Shown: positions 32,538 through 45,989, counted from the stretch's first letter. The stretch: 64,000 nt of DNA from Cunninghamia lanceolata (GCA_027924645.1 BSBN01001483.1:372001-436000), one strand, 5' to 3'. Notes: generated by a model not told the origin, from the sequence alone. Translations and numbers: made by a program.

Positions 32538-32557
32538 TGGCGACTCTACTGGGGAAC
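32538..32557 (+). promoter_or_regulatory. Primer-binding site of element II (tRNA-Arg type)
   Basis: TGGCGACTCTACTGGGGAAC, 3 bp after the 5' LTR. Plant tRNA-Arg(ACG) with CCA ends GTGGAGTCGCCA. The site is complementary to it except for one base in that stretch. tRNA-Arg priming is known for Tat/Ogre elements. Confidence 0.8.
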
Positions 32558-32731
32558 CAAATACAAAGAGCCTTGATAAGAGACCATTCTTTTATAGAGT
32601 CAAAAATTTCAAAAATACAAATTGGTAACTCTGCTGGCAAGAAGAATCTGGAAAGATAAATTATAGCCTTTTCCTATTTACAAAAATAGGTGGTGACTCT
32701 AGAACCTGTTATAACAGAAAGTTAGTACCAA

Positions 32732-35356
32732 ATGGATGGTAGAAGATCCAAGATGGAAGGGAAGAAGTTACAATCATCCCCACCAATTATAACCATTCCC
32801 AAGAAAAACAGAGCATCAAATTATTTTCATCAAAATAATAATTAGGAGGCTCAAGAGGATAATATAGAACAAACTATCATAACTCATAATAGTTTTACCC
32901 CTTTGCATGAATCAAATGAGAATTTGTCTCAAATCAATGGAGTAATTGATGATATATTGGCAAAATACAGACCTGATCCTCAAGAACAACTTGAGTATGA
33001 AGCACGGGCCATGAAGAAAATTGATCAGAGGTAAGTTGAATATGATTATAAAATGTCATTACAGCAGGAAGAGGTGGTAAAATATGGATTTATGAATCAA
33101 GAGATGAATAAAAGTCCAAAGAATACAAGAAATATAAATGAAGTGTAGCAGAACGTGCTTAAGCTCTAGGAAGAACTTGAAATGATCAAGATAGAGGAAA
33201 CTGAGATGCTGTTAAAATAGGAAATTCAACAGATAAGGAATAGGACTAAAATAGCTACCCCAAAATATATACCTCCACATAGAGGGAATACTTTGAGGAA
33301 CCCATAGCAAAACTTGCACCAAGATACAGTTGGTGTTTCCAATTTACAAGCATTCGGAAGTCATGTTCATCAAAATACCCTCCCGAATAATCCTAGACCA
33401 CCTCTTATACACAACACCTCTCAACATATGGCTAATCCATACCCACCCCCTGGCCAACAATATTGTAGGCCACAAAATCCTCATATGAAGCCCCACATAA
33501 ACCCACAACAGCAACATGCTTATCATTAGCCTCCAGGCAGATATAATTACTACCCTAATCCACAACCCATGAATATTCCACTCCAAAATCTCACAAACAT
33601 ATGTGAGCAGTTTGATCTAACTAGATATCAATTGTATCCATACCCTATTGACAGTAGTTGGAGGAATATAGTTCCCAAGTTCACTGGAAATAATGCAGTA
33701 TCAGCTGAGGATCATATCAAAAGCTTCAATGCCTTCGTACAAGATATTAGTATGGATTATGAGGATGTTAAAATGAGGTTATTCATGATGTCTCTAACTA
33801 AAGATGTGAGAGACTAGTTCAACAGCTTACTAGATGCCTCAATCAGTTCCCTAACAGATTTCCATAGTCAATTTAAGGAGCAGTATGGCAATCAGTATGC
33901 CCCTGAGTTTGCATTGCATGAATTGATAAGCATCTAAAAATACCAAAATGAGTCAGTATATGATTTCAATTTGAGATTTTCCAAGTTACACAGCAAAATA
34001 CCACATGGATCTAAATTGACTGATCTAGCAGCATTAAGTATTTATCTGAAATCATTTGATCCTAAGATAGGGTATGAACTTAGAAATCGGTGCCCTATAA
34101 CCCTAGTTGAAGAACATAAAGTGGCATTAACTATTGAAAACAATAGAAAAGCTGCAAGTATGGTTAGCAAAAGAGATAATCCTAGAATTCCTCAAAGCCC
34201 AAATATTCAACATAATAAACAAGAAGGTCAGCATAGACATGAAAGACCTAGGTTGCATGATATGCCATATAATACAAATTGGAAGGATGGGAGACCTATT
34301 GAAAGCAACAGAATGCAACATTATGGAAAAGATACTCCTAACCCTTTAAAGAGAAATGGGGCACATATGGTAGAAGATAAACATTGGTGTTTGGTGTGCA
34401 ATTTACCACATTCACCTGAATATTGTGTAGTGGCTAAAACAGTACAACAAGAAGAAGCATTATACAACTATAACAGAGATAATCACACAATAAACATGAT
34501 GCAAGATACACCATACTTGTTGAATGAAGACTATTCTTCTACAAAGGAAGAGGGATATGAATATGATGTGGGGAACTAGAAACATCATATCAACATGGGA
34601 AAACAAGAAGTATTCTCAAATCAGGAGGACAACTACGAGTGACCTACTTATTATCATAACAATTCACCATATGATCAGTGGAGAAAGCCCATTGAAAAGG
34701 AAAGGGAAGTTCTTACAATAGCTGTAGTTGACCAAGCTAAAAATGCTTATAATTTAAGAAACATGACAGTAAATTCAGAACAAGGAACACTTGGGAGTGT
34801 CTTTATAAAAGATCAAAATTACAAAAGGAATAATGCAAATTCCTCATTTAGAGAACTAGAAAAAATTGAGTAGAATAAAACAAAAGATAAATCATCAAAT
34901 AAAGAAAAAGAACATATAAAGACAGAAATGAATGATCAGACTATAGGCCATTCATTTGACATTGCTCATGCAATATCTTAGGTGAAGATATCAATACCAC
35001 TTTTGGAAATGATGAAGATAGATAAATACAAAAATATAGTGGTTAAAATGATTTCAGATATACCAAATCAAAAATATCAAGAATCAGAGAATAGAACAAA
35101 TAATGTTCACCACGAAACATTCCAAATTCCTGAAGTATATCTAGGTGATATCCTAACAAAGAACCCCTCACAAGTGGACCCTTTCTACACCACCTTATTA
35201 ATCAGAAACAGGCTAGTGAGGAACTGCATGATTGATTCATGTGCATCCATGAATATCATGCCAATAGCAGTCATGAAAGAACTAGGAATGTGGGTTGACA
35301 CTACATTTGGTAAGTGTTATGCAATGGACAATAGGTCTATGCCAGTGGCATTATGA
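32732..35356 (+). pseudogene. Element II gag and aspartic protease
   Basis: One frame from ATG 32732 with many in-frame stops. Open pieces include 33314-33529, 33569-33817, 33971-34579 and 34982-35356. Visible: a coiled-coil N-terminal part, a Pro/Gln/His-rich linker (33,340-33,560), the gag core with HIKSFNAFVQDI and MRLFMMSL, and a zinc knuckle C-x2-C-x3-H-x4-C at 34388-34426. The protease active site reads Asp-Ser-Cys (DSCAS at 35234) instead of Asp-Ser-Gly, which should abolish activity. The frame is lost at about 35,355. Confidence 0.85.
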
Positions 35357-38300
35357 GGGATGTGGAAATAAAACTAGCTTCATACCTTGAAGCAACCTAT
35401 AATATTGATATCACTGTGGTTGATATTCCACCATATTATGGAATGCTCTTATCAAGACAATGGGCTACAATAGCAGGAGGGAATGTCCAGTTAGATTTAT
35501 CATATGCCACAATACTAGTGGGAGGAAAAGAGATCAAGCTATGTAGGGAGCCAAGATATGAGAACATCATAGAATGCTTAGATCAAAATCAAATAAATCT
35601 ATTCTATGATATAGATTTGGGAACCTTCAAGGTTGAAACAAGTCAGCCAGAATTGCAAAATATTGATCCAATCCATATAGAATCCAAGAAGGAGGAGAAT
35701 GATGTGTGGAAAATGTATTTTGATGGTGCGTGTAGAAAAATGGGAAATGGGGCAGGAGTATTATTTATTTCACCAACAGGTAAAACTTTCAAATACTCAT
35801 TCTTATTGACATTTGAATGCACAAACAATGTAGCAGAATATGAGGCTTTGCTCATTGGTTTGAATATTGCCATCAAGCATAAGATAAGAAAGCAAGGCTG
35901 TATATGGGGATTCAGAATTAGTCACTTCTCAAGTAAGAGGGAAATACTTATCCAAAAACAAGAGGTTGAAGCAATATAGAAATGTTGTCTAGGATGATGT
36001 TGAGTTGTTTGATGCATTCTCAATCAATTGGCTTGATAGATCAAAAAATATTATGGCAGATTTTCTAGCGAATATTGCATTAAAAAGAGGTGATATCACA
36101 TTGGGGGGTATTATAGAAATTGAATTCAAAACCAAACCCACTATCCCAGATAATGTCCATAACTGGCAAGTGTTCAATAATGATACTGACATAATCAAAT
36201 TCTTACAATGTGTCGATCACTATGAAAACCAAGAGATTGATTTTCATGTGTTTGTGGAAGAACATGATGGAAAAGAAACTCTTTTTGGTCAATAGATAGT
36301 TCAACTAAAAACAAACAAAATACCTAAGGGATTCATAGCTTTGGAGATAGTATTTGACAGATGTGATAGATTTAAAATGAAAGACACACCCGTAGTACAA
36401 AATGATCTTGAAGAGATTAATTTGGGGATGCAAGTAGGCCCAAAGAATGTATATATTGGAAAGAAGCTTAGACCCAAAATTAGGAGCATGCTCATCAACT
36501 TGCTTAGGAAGTATAGACATGTATTTTCATGGTCATATGATGATTTGAAAGCATATAGGAGGATCTTTTTTAGCATGAAATACCTTTAAATCTAGATGCT
36601 AAACCATTCAGGAAAAAAGTAGAGGCCTATTAATCCCACACTAGCCCCTAAAATGCTTGAAGAACTAACAAAACTAAGAGATGGAGCTATTATCAAACCC
36701 ATTAGACATTCTTCTTAGGTTTCCAATTTAGTACTTGTCAGAAAGAAAAATGGTGATATTAGATTATGTGTGGACTTTAGGAATATAAATAAATCCTCTC
36801 TTAAGGACAACTATCCCCTTCCTAACATGGAAGCAGTACTACATAAGGTGACAGGGTGTGAACTATTGTCAATGATGGATGGTTTCTCAAGATATAATCA
36901 GGTGAAATTCAAAGAATCAGGACAATATAAGATTGCACTCACCACACCATGGGGAATGTATGTGTATTTAAGAATGCCATTTGGAATCACAAACGTTGGA
37001 ACAACATTCCAAAGAGCCATGGATGTGGCCTTTGCAGAACTGATTAACAAAATCATGGTAGTATATCAGGATGACATGACAACATATTCCAAAAAGGTTG
37101 AGGATCATTGTACACATTTAGAACAAATTTTTATTAAAGCCTTAGAATATGGAATTTTGTTGAATCCTAAGAAGTACCATTTCACAGTAACAAAGGGTAA
37201 CCTACTTGGTCACATAGTCTCAAAAGATGGAGTAAGAATAGATCTAGAAAGAGTAAGAGCCATTGATCAAGTTCCCATTCCTAAGAATGTAAAAGCCATA
37301 TAATCATTCTTTGGCCAAATCAACTTCATCAGGAGGTTCATATCAAATTTTGCAGAGATTGTTAGTCCCATATCAAGAATATTAAAAAAGAATTTAGAAG
37401 TGAACTGGACAGCATAAACATTAGAGGCATTTGCCACCATTAAGAAGGCAATCAAGGAAGCCCCAGCTCTAATATCTCCTGATTTCAATAAGCCATTTTA
37501 GTTGTTCTCATTTGCTCATATCATATAGTTGCAGTAGTAATGTTACAAAAAAATGATGAGGGACATGAACAACCCATTTCATTTTTTAGCAAGTCTCTTC
37601 AAAATGTAGAATTAAAATATTACATAGTTGAGAAATAGGCGTATGCATTGGTGAAAGCAGTCAAAGCTTTTAGGCCGTACTTGGTAGGAGCTGAAATAAT
37701 AGCATATGTGCCTAATGCTGTAGTGAAAGATGTATTAGTCCAAACTGAGGTCACATGCAGAAGATGTAGATGGATTAATAAAATTCAGCAATTTAATATT
37801 GAAATCCAAATTACCAAACTAGTGAGAGGACAGGGTCTTGCTAGACTAATGGCCCAAAAACAATCTTGAGGCTTCTCAGATATGTAATATTGATGATGTT
37901 AATAACATGAGTTCTAGCATTGAGCATACTCCATGTTATACTGACATCATATATTATCTGAAACATATGAAATGTCCTGAAGGATATGATGATAACAAGA
38001 AAAGGACACTTAAATTATAGGATTCAAAATATGTATTTATCGATGGAGATCTTTATTGGAAAAATAGGGATGGTATTCTACTACTATGCCTAGATGAACA
38101 TCAGTCAAAGCATGTCATGAAAGAATTACATGGAGTGTGTGGAGGGCACTTCTCAGCAAAAACTATAGCTCACAAGATCCTGAGGGATGGATACTATTGG
38201 CCTAGAGTTTTTAATGATTCATATCATTATACAAGAAAGTGTGAGGCATGCCAAATTTTTTTAGGAAAATAAAAAATATCAGGGAGCACTACCCTTGAAA

Positions 38301-39189
38301 CCTATGCAGGTGGAAGCTCCATTCTACCAATGGGGAATTGAATTCATAGGAGAGATTGCAGAAAAGTTGAGTGGAGGACACAAATGTATTTTAGTGGTAA
38401 AGGATTGCTTCACAAAATGGGTGGAAGCAATCCCAACCAAATAGGCAACAAGCAAAGTGGTGATCCATTTTTTAATGGAAAACATTATGTTTAGATTTGG
38501 CACACTAGTGAGGTTGATTACAGACAACGGAATGTGATTTAGGTCTGATGAGTTCAAATTTTTTTGTAATATATATGGAATCACTGTGTCTTATGCTGCC
38601 CCTTATCAACCACAAGCAAATGGGCAGGTAGAATCTAGTAATAAAAATCTTTTGAAAATTATAAAAAGAATGTTGGAGGGAAACAAAAAGGCACGAGATT
38701 CAAAGTTGAGAATGGCTGTATGGGCTGATAGGATTACTATGAAGAGGGCAATTGGAAGATCCCCTTTTGAATTAGTGTATGGAGTACAAGCAAGGATGCC
38801 ACTAGAAAATCTTCTACTAGTTTACAAATTTGTTCTTCAAGAGGATTTAAATATTCCTAAACCAATGGAGGAAAAAATAGAACATCTTGTAGAACTTGAT
38901 GAGACAAGGAGAATGGCTCAGAAGTAGAACATCAAATTGCAATCACAAGTAAAATACCTTTTTGACAAAAAGACAAAGGATAGAAAATTTGGGATAGATG
39001 ACTTGGTATTGATGTGGAATGCCAGATGCCAAGAAAAAGGAAAGCATGCAAAACTTGATGCCCTGTGGTTGGGTCCTTTTGTTGTCATTGAAAAAAGGAG
39101 GAGATGACTCCTACTATCTACAAAATATGTCTGGAGAAGAGCAGGAACTGCCAGTGCATGGACAATTTCTAAAACCTTTATTTTCATGA
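35353..39189 (+). pseudogene. Element II pol: protease end, archaeal-type RNase H, RT, RNase H, integrase
   Basis: Read across several frames. The protease C-terminus (GMLLSRQW) is followed at about 35,705 by archaeal-type RNase H (YFDGACRK, NNVAEYEALL; the third acidic residue, in GDSELV, falls after a frameshift near 35,895). The RT core (about 36,590-37,310) has YQDD at 37064-37075, a permitted variant of YxDD. The resident RNase H is degenerate (SFAH). Integrase (about 38,100-39,189) has an HHCC domain, GIEFIG in place of the usual GMDFIG, TDNG and QVESSNK. It ends at TGA 39187. As in element I, aRNase H precedes RT. Confidence 0.85.
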
Positions 39190-39400
39190 AAACATCAAAA
39201 TCATGCACAAAGAGAAATAAGTGTTGCCAGTGCATGGACAACTCTTAAATAATTCTTGAAATATTCTTATTCCATGCACAGTAGTTTAGGGTAATTAATA
39301 GAAATTAGGATTTGCCAGTACATGGACCGTCCTATGAATCTCTCAACAATAACAAAAAACTTTTCCATGTACAATAGTATAGGATCATCCCTATTCTACA
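39149..39400 (+). repeat. Three spaced copies of TGCCAGTGCATGGAC at the end of pol and 3' UTR of element II
   Basis: Copies start at 39149 (within the integrase tail), 39225 and 39313 (spacing 76 and 88). The last two are followed by TTCCATG(C/T)ACA(G/A)TAGT, making an imperfect tandem of about 88 bp. A short (AT)n run follows at about 39437-39456. Confidence 0.7.
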
Positions 39401-41049
39401 TCATTATCATTTCTAGTTCCCATTCTCATTTCATCCATATATATATATATATATATTCCTAAAATTCTATAAAGTTGTCATCCCCAATAAATAAAATACA
39501 TGGTCTACTCCCCCAAGAGATCTAAATTCTTGTTATACCCATAAGGGGTATACACCCCAGACAGAGCCACTATTGGGACATGAAAATTTCAAAATTTTCC
39601 TATACTCCTATCCACCCCATGTCCAACCAAATCAGAAAATCATATGCCCCAAATCATAATAGCAGCTGATAAATTCCATTAACATAACATGATTTTTACC
39701 ACAAATATTTGTCTCACCTCTCAAACTGTAGTATAAAAAGGGGCCTCAGTTCTTTGATTTCGGAAAGACCTTAGTTTTTTTATACCGATTCATGTTCCAT
39801 TAGAGGTGAGTTAGATGTGTATCAGCATGAGGATAATGGTCGGAGTGAAAGTTTCAAAAACCTCTGATGAAAGAAGTAACACCGATGACCCCTTGTCGGA
39901 AGGAGAGTCCCCAGTCATGCCAAATTAATCAAATGTGAGGGTTATTGGGATGAGAAAACATTATCGGAGGATACTTCAGGCACTCCCCTAACAGTATAGA
40001 TCACACTGATGAGAAAATTTGGTAAGACTTCTGCTGAACAACCCATGGAATAGGTGGAACTAGTGACTCATCAAGAAGAAATGTACATCGCGGAAAGAGA
40101 TTAAAGTGTCTTTGACCTTATGATGTCTCAGTGACCATAAGGCATTTGTGGCCTAAGTCACACCGATGTATATGGAGGATATGACTCATCGACAAAAGGT
40201 AACAGATCAGAGTAGAGTTTACAAGTCCTGCCGAATCTATAGTCACAATGACGAAGTATTTTGGTGACATGTGATGATGATCATTCCGATGAAGGATAGA
40301 AAGAAAGGTATCAGGGAACCAACCAAGATCGGATAATTCAAACGAAATCAACTTGATATTATATGTTATTCCAGTGAAGATAGTGACCACACTCATCGAT
40401 AAGACTCTTTCTGAAAGGTTATAAAGACAAGCGATATCGGTATTAATTTCTTGAGTCTTACTAATTTCACTAACTTGCCCTATAAAGAAAAGTTGATAAA
40501 CATTTCGACAAGACTCATACCGATATTTATATTAGAGATATTTGAAATATTAGAGTATGATGTTGATCTCACAATGATAATGTAAGTCAGACCGACAATA
40601 GATCCTATGCTTATTTCTATATTGGATAAACCTTGAAATGTCTTGCCGATACAGATATATATATGTTTTCATAAAGGGTGATATCGAGGAGACAAAATGA
40701 AGAGTCACAACAATTGAGTCATCTACAAATGTTCACACCATAAGAAGCTATTAGATCACCTGAACATTACAAAAGGCCCACTGATGAAGGACGTTATGAC
40801 GATGTGACATCTCATAGAGATTATGAAAATCAATGCATTGAAAGTATTAATTACAGGATGAGAAGAAATCCCCTGAAGAGTCATTCAAAATTATTGCAAT
40901 TGAATTCAAGAGAATTGTCTAAGAGGAGCACATAAGAAAGAACTTGGAGAAGAGAACAAAGGAGTTTGATCATCATCTCAGACAACAGGTACATACATAA
41001 GAACCTCTGTGTGGTGGATTACAATTTGAATTTTCTATTTAGAATTATA

Positions 41050-43995
41050 ATGGAGACTCCAGTAAAGGGCAAGGGTAGAAAACATCAAGGTGCAACTAGT
41101 AAGCCTAAGAAACAAAAAATTGACAAAAGCCTTGATGAAAAAATGAAAGAAAGAAAACTAAATCAAGATTTGATAGACCAATTGCCTGGGTCTACCCCTA
41201 AAGCCCGAAGTTCTGCACAACTCAGGGTAGAGGTAGAGAAATTAGAAGACAAATGCAAATACCTGGGAAATGTATGGACACCAATTAGAGGCTATGAGTT
41301 GTTCAAATTCCATTATGATAGAAGATTTAGGAATGTCCCAGTGTCTAATCCTTGGCATTTGAATTTGGGAAAATTGGTGGTCTTTGATGTGTTTGTGAAT
41401 GTGGAACTCCTGAAACTTTTGGCTAAATATTACAATCCTAGCCTGAAAGCCATATGCAATCCACAAGGAGAGCCTGTTATACACTTGTCCAAAAATGCCA
41501 TTTGTGAAGTATTTGATTTGGATGATTTGTGTACACTTCCCATAGCATATGAAGATTTGGACAAAGAATATTGGAGGATGGACACCACATACAATGGATG
41601 GAGATTGCTTCTCCACAGGCCTAGGGTAGAGGGAAAAATAGTGCCTTTTGATGACAATGATGGACCTCCATTCAATGTGTCATTGTTTGAACCATATATG
41701 CAATACACATATTATTCCATTTGCCAAGTCCTAGGGTCAGAGGTTCCTAATTTTATGACAATTCCATTAATGGTGATAGCCACAGATATCTAGTGTCATA
41801 ATGCTAGGCACTTTGACTATGCTGCTTATGTTTTCAGAAAGATTGATTCCAGTTTAATTGCAATTAAGAAGAATGCCCCAACAGTCTCTTTTAAGCATTA
41901 TTCACTCCTCATACATATGGTATTATACTATGGCTAGGAAATTGGAATATGGCCAAGTGAACTTAGAATTTCTCAACTAGACAAAAGGGGACAAAAGTCA
42001 CCTGTGCAAAAGTGGACAAGGATATGGGATAGTAGGTTTTCCCACTCCAGTTACATTCATTTTGAAGAGTATTTTGTAAAAGTGTTGTATAGATACTTTA
42101 ACCATCCTTGTGAATATTCACTATCAGATGAAATAAAAAGGTTTCTTAGACCAAAAGATTTTGGTGGTCCCCCAACTGTCACCCACAACTAGGGTGATTG
42201 GTATTACTTTGAGGATTTAGCCAGGGTCAGGATTTATGGTTTTGAAGATACCCCATTCATATTGCCCAAGACAGTTCCTGATAAGATTTCCTACTTGGAG
42301 ATAGTCAGGCAAATGAACTATTCTTATGTGATGAACTTGAGTGCCTATGAAAAACAATCCTTCATGCCCAGTACTCTGTGCTTCAAAGATTTTACTGTGG
42401 TGTCTAAAGAGGTTTATGGTCTCATAAGGGACAAGTTAATGCATTACAACATGAGGAGCGCAGAGGCGTGAAAAGGATTTGATCCTGAGGGTTTCATTGA
42501 TTTTGTTAGAAGAAAATAGAATCTCAGTGGATATACACATATTATGTATCCACATGATGATATTATTAGGAACATGGAAGAAGCTGAGTTTGAATTGATA
42601 ATTGAAAAGTATAATAGAAAACTAGATGACAAGAGGAAACAACTTGCAAAAATAGAGTTGTTGTCTTCTGGTGATGAAGAATCTGTAAGAAAAGAGGAGG
42701 TACATGAACAGACAACCAAGATCTCTAAATGAAAAATGGAATGTTATCAGTCTCCTAATAGAGAGTAGGATGAAGAAGGGCCTGGTGATGAGGATCCTAG
42801 ATAGTTAGCATATGATTCTTTTATTGTAGATGATCAATTTATTCATTCTCAAGAATTTAAGTCATTTTTGTATAAATGCAAGGGAAATGAACTTAGGGAA
42901 TCAGTTGAAGATGTCATAGCTAATAATGAAAAACAATTGATGAATATGTTAAAAACAACAGTAGATAATGAATTGAGGGATATGACTCCTAACAGAGGTA
43001 GACAGTTGCTTAGAGAAGCAACTGTCATGATATTTCCTAGACTTGACATAAATTCTGCCTTGGTGTTTGATAGTTTCCTGCACAATACTGATGACAAATA
43101 GAAGCTCACTCCTGAGGGTGTAACAGAGGTATACATGGTTACCAAGTATAACAATGATGAAAACTCACTCATGATATGGGCCTTATACCATCCTCATAAG
43201 AAGACATCCATTATAGATACTGAAAAAACTTTTGGCCATGTTATGACTTTGGAAATAGGAGAAATTGATCCTTTGATTACTATAGATATTGGTATAAATG
43301 TTGCAAAATTAAATAAAGCACAGGCTCGAATGCTGACCAAGGAATGAGATGCATGTAAGATGAGTTGTGAAAGATTGACAAAAGAAAATGATTTCCTAAA
43401 AGATACTGTCAAGAATACCTTCAGAGGATCAGTTAAAAGATTGACCCAAGGAGAGAGTTCACAAAGTGCCCAGTCACCATCTATTGATCAAATAGCCCAG
43501 GTTCAAATTGACACACTTGCAGCAGTACTATAGGATAGACATATCAATATGATGCATTAGATGAACAAATTTTGGGATGTCTATTCTGAAAACCATAAGG
43601 TAATCGAAGAACATGAAAGGTTAAACAACAAGCTTCAAGAAAAAATCCACGTGATATAGGGTAGGGATGCTCCTGACACAACAGGTACCTCCAGTGCCAA
43701 AGACTTGATCAAACAACATTGAAAATATCATGACTAGCTTAAAAATGATGCCAGGGAATGTGTTGAGGCTTCAAAGGCAGGTATACCCATGTTGTTCAGA
43801 AATGACAAGGAGCTGAAGAGCAAAGAGGAATAGAATAAATAATTCCAAGTACTATTACATGAAGCTTTGGAAGCTCTCAAGGATAAGGACTCGACATCTG
43901 GGGAGGCTTGTAAGCATCTAGAGAAGATGGTGACAATGGATGTAATCACCAGAAATGCTATTGAATTTACTGATACACATCAAAGCCAAGAGTAA
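41050..43995 (+). pseudogene. LTR-borne accessory reading frame of element II, 3' LTR copy
   Basis: The better copy: ATG 41050 to TAA 43993, 981 codons in a single frame with no frameshift, but with at least a dozen in-frame stops. The N-terminal 248 codons are open. Residues about 75-260 contain WTPIRGYELFKF, YNPSLKAI, LSKNAICEVF and YMQYTYYS. Further on come a RIYGFED segment, a KxLDDKRKQLAKIE helix and a charged, heptad-rich C-terminal half ending near EFTDTHQSQE. Homologous to the element I frame at 9109-13470. It has no catalytic motif I can name. It might be a chromatin- or RNA-binding accessory protein, but nothing in the sequence proves this. Confidence 0.75.
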
Positions 43996-44126
43996 CTGGA
44001 TCATGTTGCTTAGATACACCTATGGCTTAGCAGGGCTTAGGGTCATTATCTTTGTTTGTTGTTATGTTAATCATTTTAATTCTCAAAAAGACATTTTGAA
44101 GAGTTATGTCTCTTCATAAATATTTC

Positions 44127-44134
44127 TATATAAA
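44127..44134 (+). promoter_or_regulatory. TATA box in 3' LTR of element II
   Basis: TATATAAA, same position as 31513-31520 in the 5' LTR. Confidence 0.5.
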
Positions 44135-45154
44135 TTGGACATATGATGATCAATCATCATCAGCAGTAGGGAGATAATAGAAGAAGTTTATAATATTTTT
44201 AAAGGACCATGTTGCAAGTATTAAATTAAACAAGTTAATAGAAGATCTTTGATTCTGTGGTTTTATATTGGCATCAACTGTTTGTTGAACTTATTCAGTT
44301 ATTTAGTTGTCTCCAGTTCAGTATTTCCTTGTTATTCAAATTGATATATCAAGTATATATTTAATTTGTCAATGCACGTTTGCTGTATTTATGTGATTTG
44401 ATTAATTGGTTTCTTGAAAAGGAATTAAAATCCTTCTGATTAGTCACAGTAATCTGGAAGTGTTGATTTGGATCACTAAGAAGAACCATATGATTAAGAT
44501 TGTCATTCTGTCTCCAAATTGATATTATCTGTTGTTCTTGTATAATTCATTCAATTGGTTCCTTCAAGAAAGGATTAAAATCCTTCTGGTGAATAACAAG
44601 AAACTTGATTGTGTCAGTTGGATATTAAGAAGAGTCTGTTAATCATTTCCTTGCACGTTTATACCAGTTATAAACTAAAGTATTGTGCCAAACAGTTAGA
44701 GTTATTACCCAATATAGGCCACTAGTCTTAGGTTTTCATTTGACTCTGTTTACCCAACAAGGCACTGGTCTTATCTTGATTCATCATTTAGTTTTATCTA
44801 AAACCCATCCATTTGTTGATCATAGTTATAAAAATTACCTTGATTTTGCTTATACAATTTATACTAATCATTTCTCAAATATTAGAAATAGAATTAATTA
44901 GTAAGCTTTCATCTATTCCACACCATTCGCCACTATGGGTAGATCCATTAATTTAGTCAAAGCACTTACACTCATCAAATCTGCTTCATCGTTTAATGTC
45001 CACCTGTCTGGGTTTAGCAGTACCTAAAGTGTAGGGAGTCATCAACCTTATAAGTTAACTCTGTCAAGTTAGTTCAAAAATGTTGCCAATCTGATCATAG
45101 AGTCTAGCATCCTCTTAGGACTTGCAACCTACATTTTTGAGACCTAACATGCTC

Positions 45155-45989
45155 AACACATCTATGTCTCCGAGTGAATTTCTCATCACAATTATAACAA
45201 AACCCTTTTTCTCTACGTGTCTGCATCTCTATTTTAGACAAATGCTTGATAGGAGTTGTTCTAGGAGCTAGTGTGATTGGAGGTCTTTGGGAAACACATA
45301 TTTCTGAATGGAACAAAAGTGGATTTGGAGCACTGTTGAGCTATGATCTTGTCCTCCACCAACTTAGCCAACCCAAGGGCTTCCATCATTATGCTGGGAT
45401 GGAACATTTTAACCTCAGATCGGATTGCATCCTTTAGACCACTGACAAAACAACTCCTGAAGAATTCATTAGATAATCCCTCTGTGTGATTGGCTAGTTT
45501 CTCAAATTCTGTCTGATATTCTCTCAAAGTGCCAGTTTGGCAAAGTTTAGTGAGTGCTCCTATGAAGTCATCAAAAGCACTAGGGCCAAATCGTTACAAA
45601 ATGAGTTTGCAAAAATCTGTCCATTTTGGCTCTTCATGAGCCTTGATGTACCAATGGAACTATTAAAGGGCTTCATGTTCCAAATGAAAGGATGCAAGTG
45701 GGACTTTGTTGACATCAAAAGTATTATGTAGACTAAAATATTGTTCTGCCCGGTATATCCATCTAGTCAGATCATCACCATTGAAGTGAGGAAAATCAAG
45801 CTTTGGCCCATGAAAATTGTTGGAAGAAGAGAACTCTGTGTCTGTAGAAGACTCTAGCTGCCGTCTATTGTTCATGGATGAATGCTAAAGATTGAGGTCG
45901 AGAATTTTTTCATCCAGATCTTGGAGTTTGGTCTTGAGGGTTGCAAGTTCACCCTCCATGTTTTTTGCTCCTGCACGGGTGACAACCAT
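45155..45989 (-). pseudogene. Element B gag
   Basis: Minus-strand frame from ATG at 45989 (MVVTRAGAK), with a few stops and a frameshift near 45,270. It contains a coiled-coil start, the gag core (LDFPHFNGDDLTRWIYRAEQ, then REYQTEFEKLANH) and a zinc knuckle beginning CYNCDEKFTRRHRC. The gene is cut at 45155 by element II. Its continuation is at 26957 downward, in the duplicated linker before protease. Confidence 0.85.

Larger units (their letters stand above)
26963..45149 (+). mobile_element. Element II: complete Tat-like Ty3/gypsy element with giant coding LTRs
   Basis: 18,187 bp. LTRs are 26963-32534 and 39571-45149, with target duplication TGCTC (26958-26962, 45150-45154). The primer site matches tRNA-Arg. 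Internal order is gag, protease, archaeal-type RNase H, RT, RNase H, integrase. Both LTRs contain a reading frame of about 980 codons (28434, 41050). LTR ends read TATTGGG...CCTAACA, an imperfect inverted repeat whose second base is A instead of the usual G in both copies. The gag-pol has many stops and several frameshifts, so this copy is dead. Confidence 0.93.
39571..45149 (+). repeat. 3' LTR of element II (5.58 kb, contains a reading frame)
   Basis: Starts TATTGGGACATG and ends GACCTAACA, followed by the target duplication TGCTC. It is the full-length partner of 26963-32534. No strong polypurine tract is visible directly before it: the preceding bases are CAGACAGAGCCAC. Confidence 0.93.
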
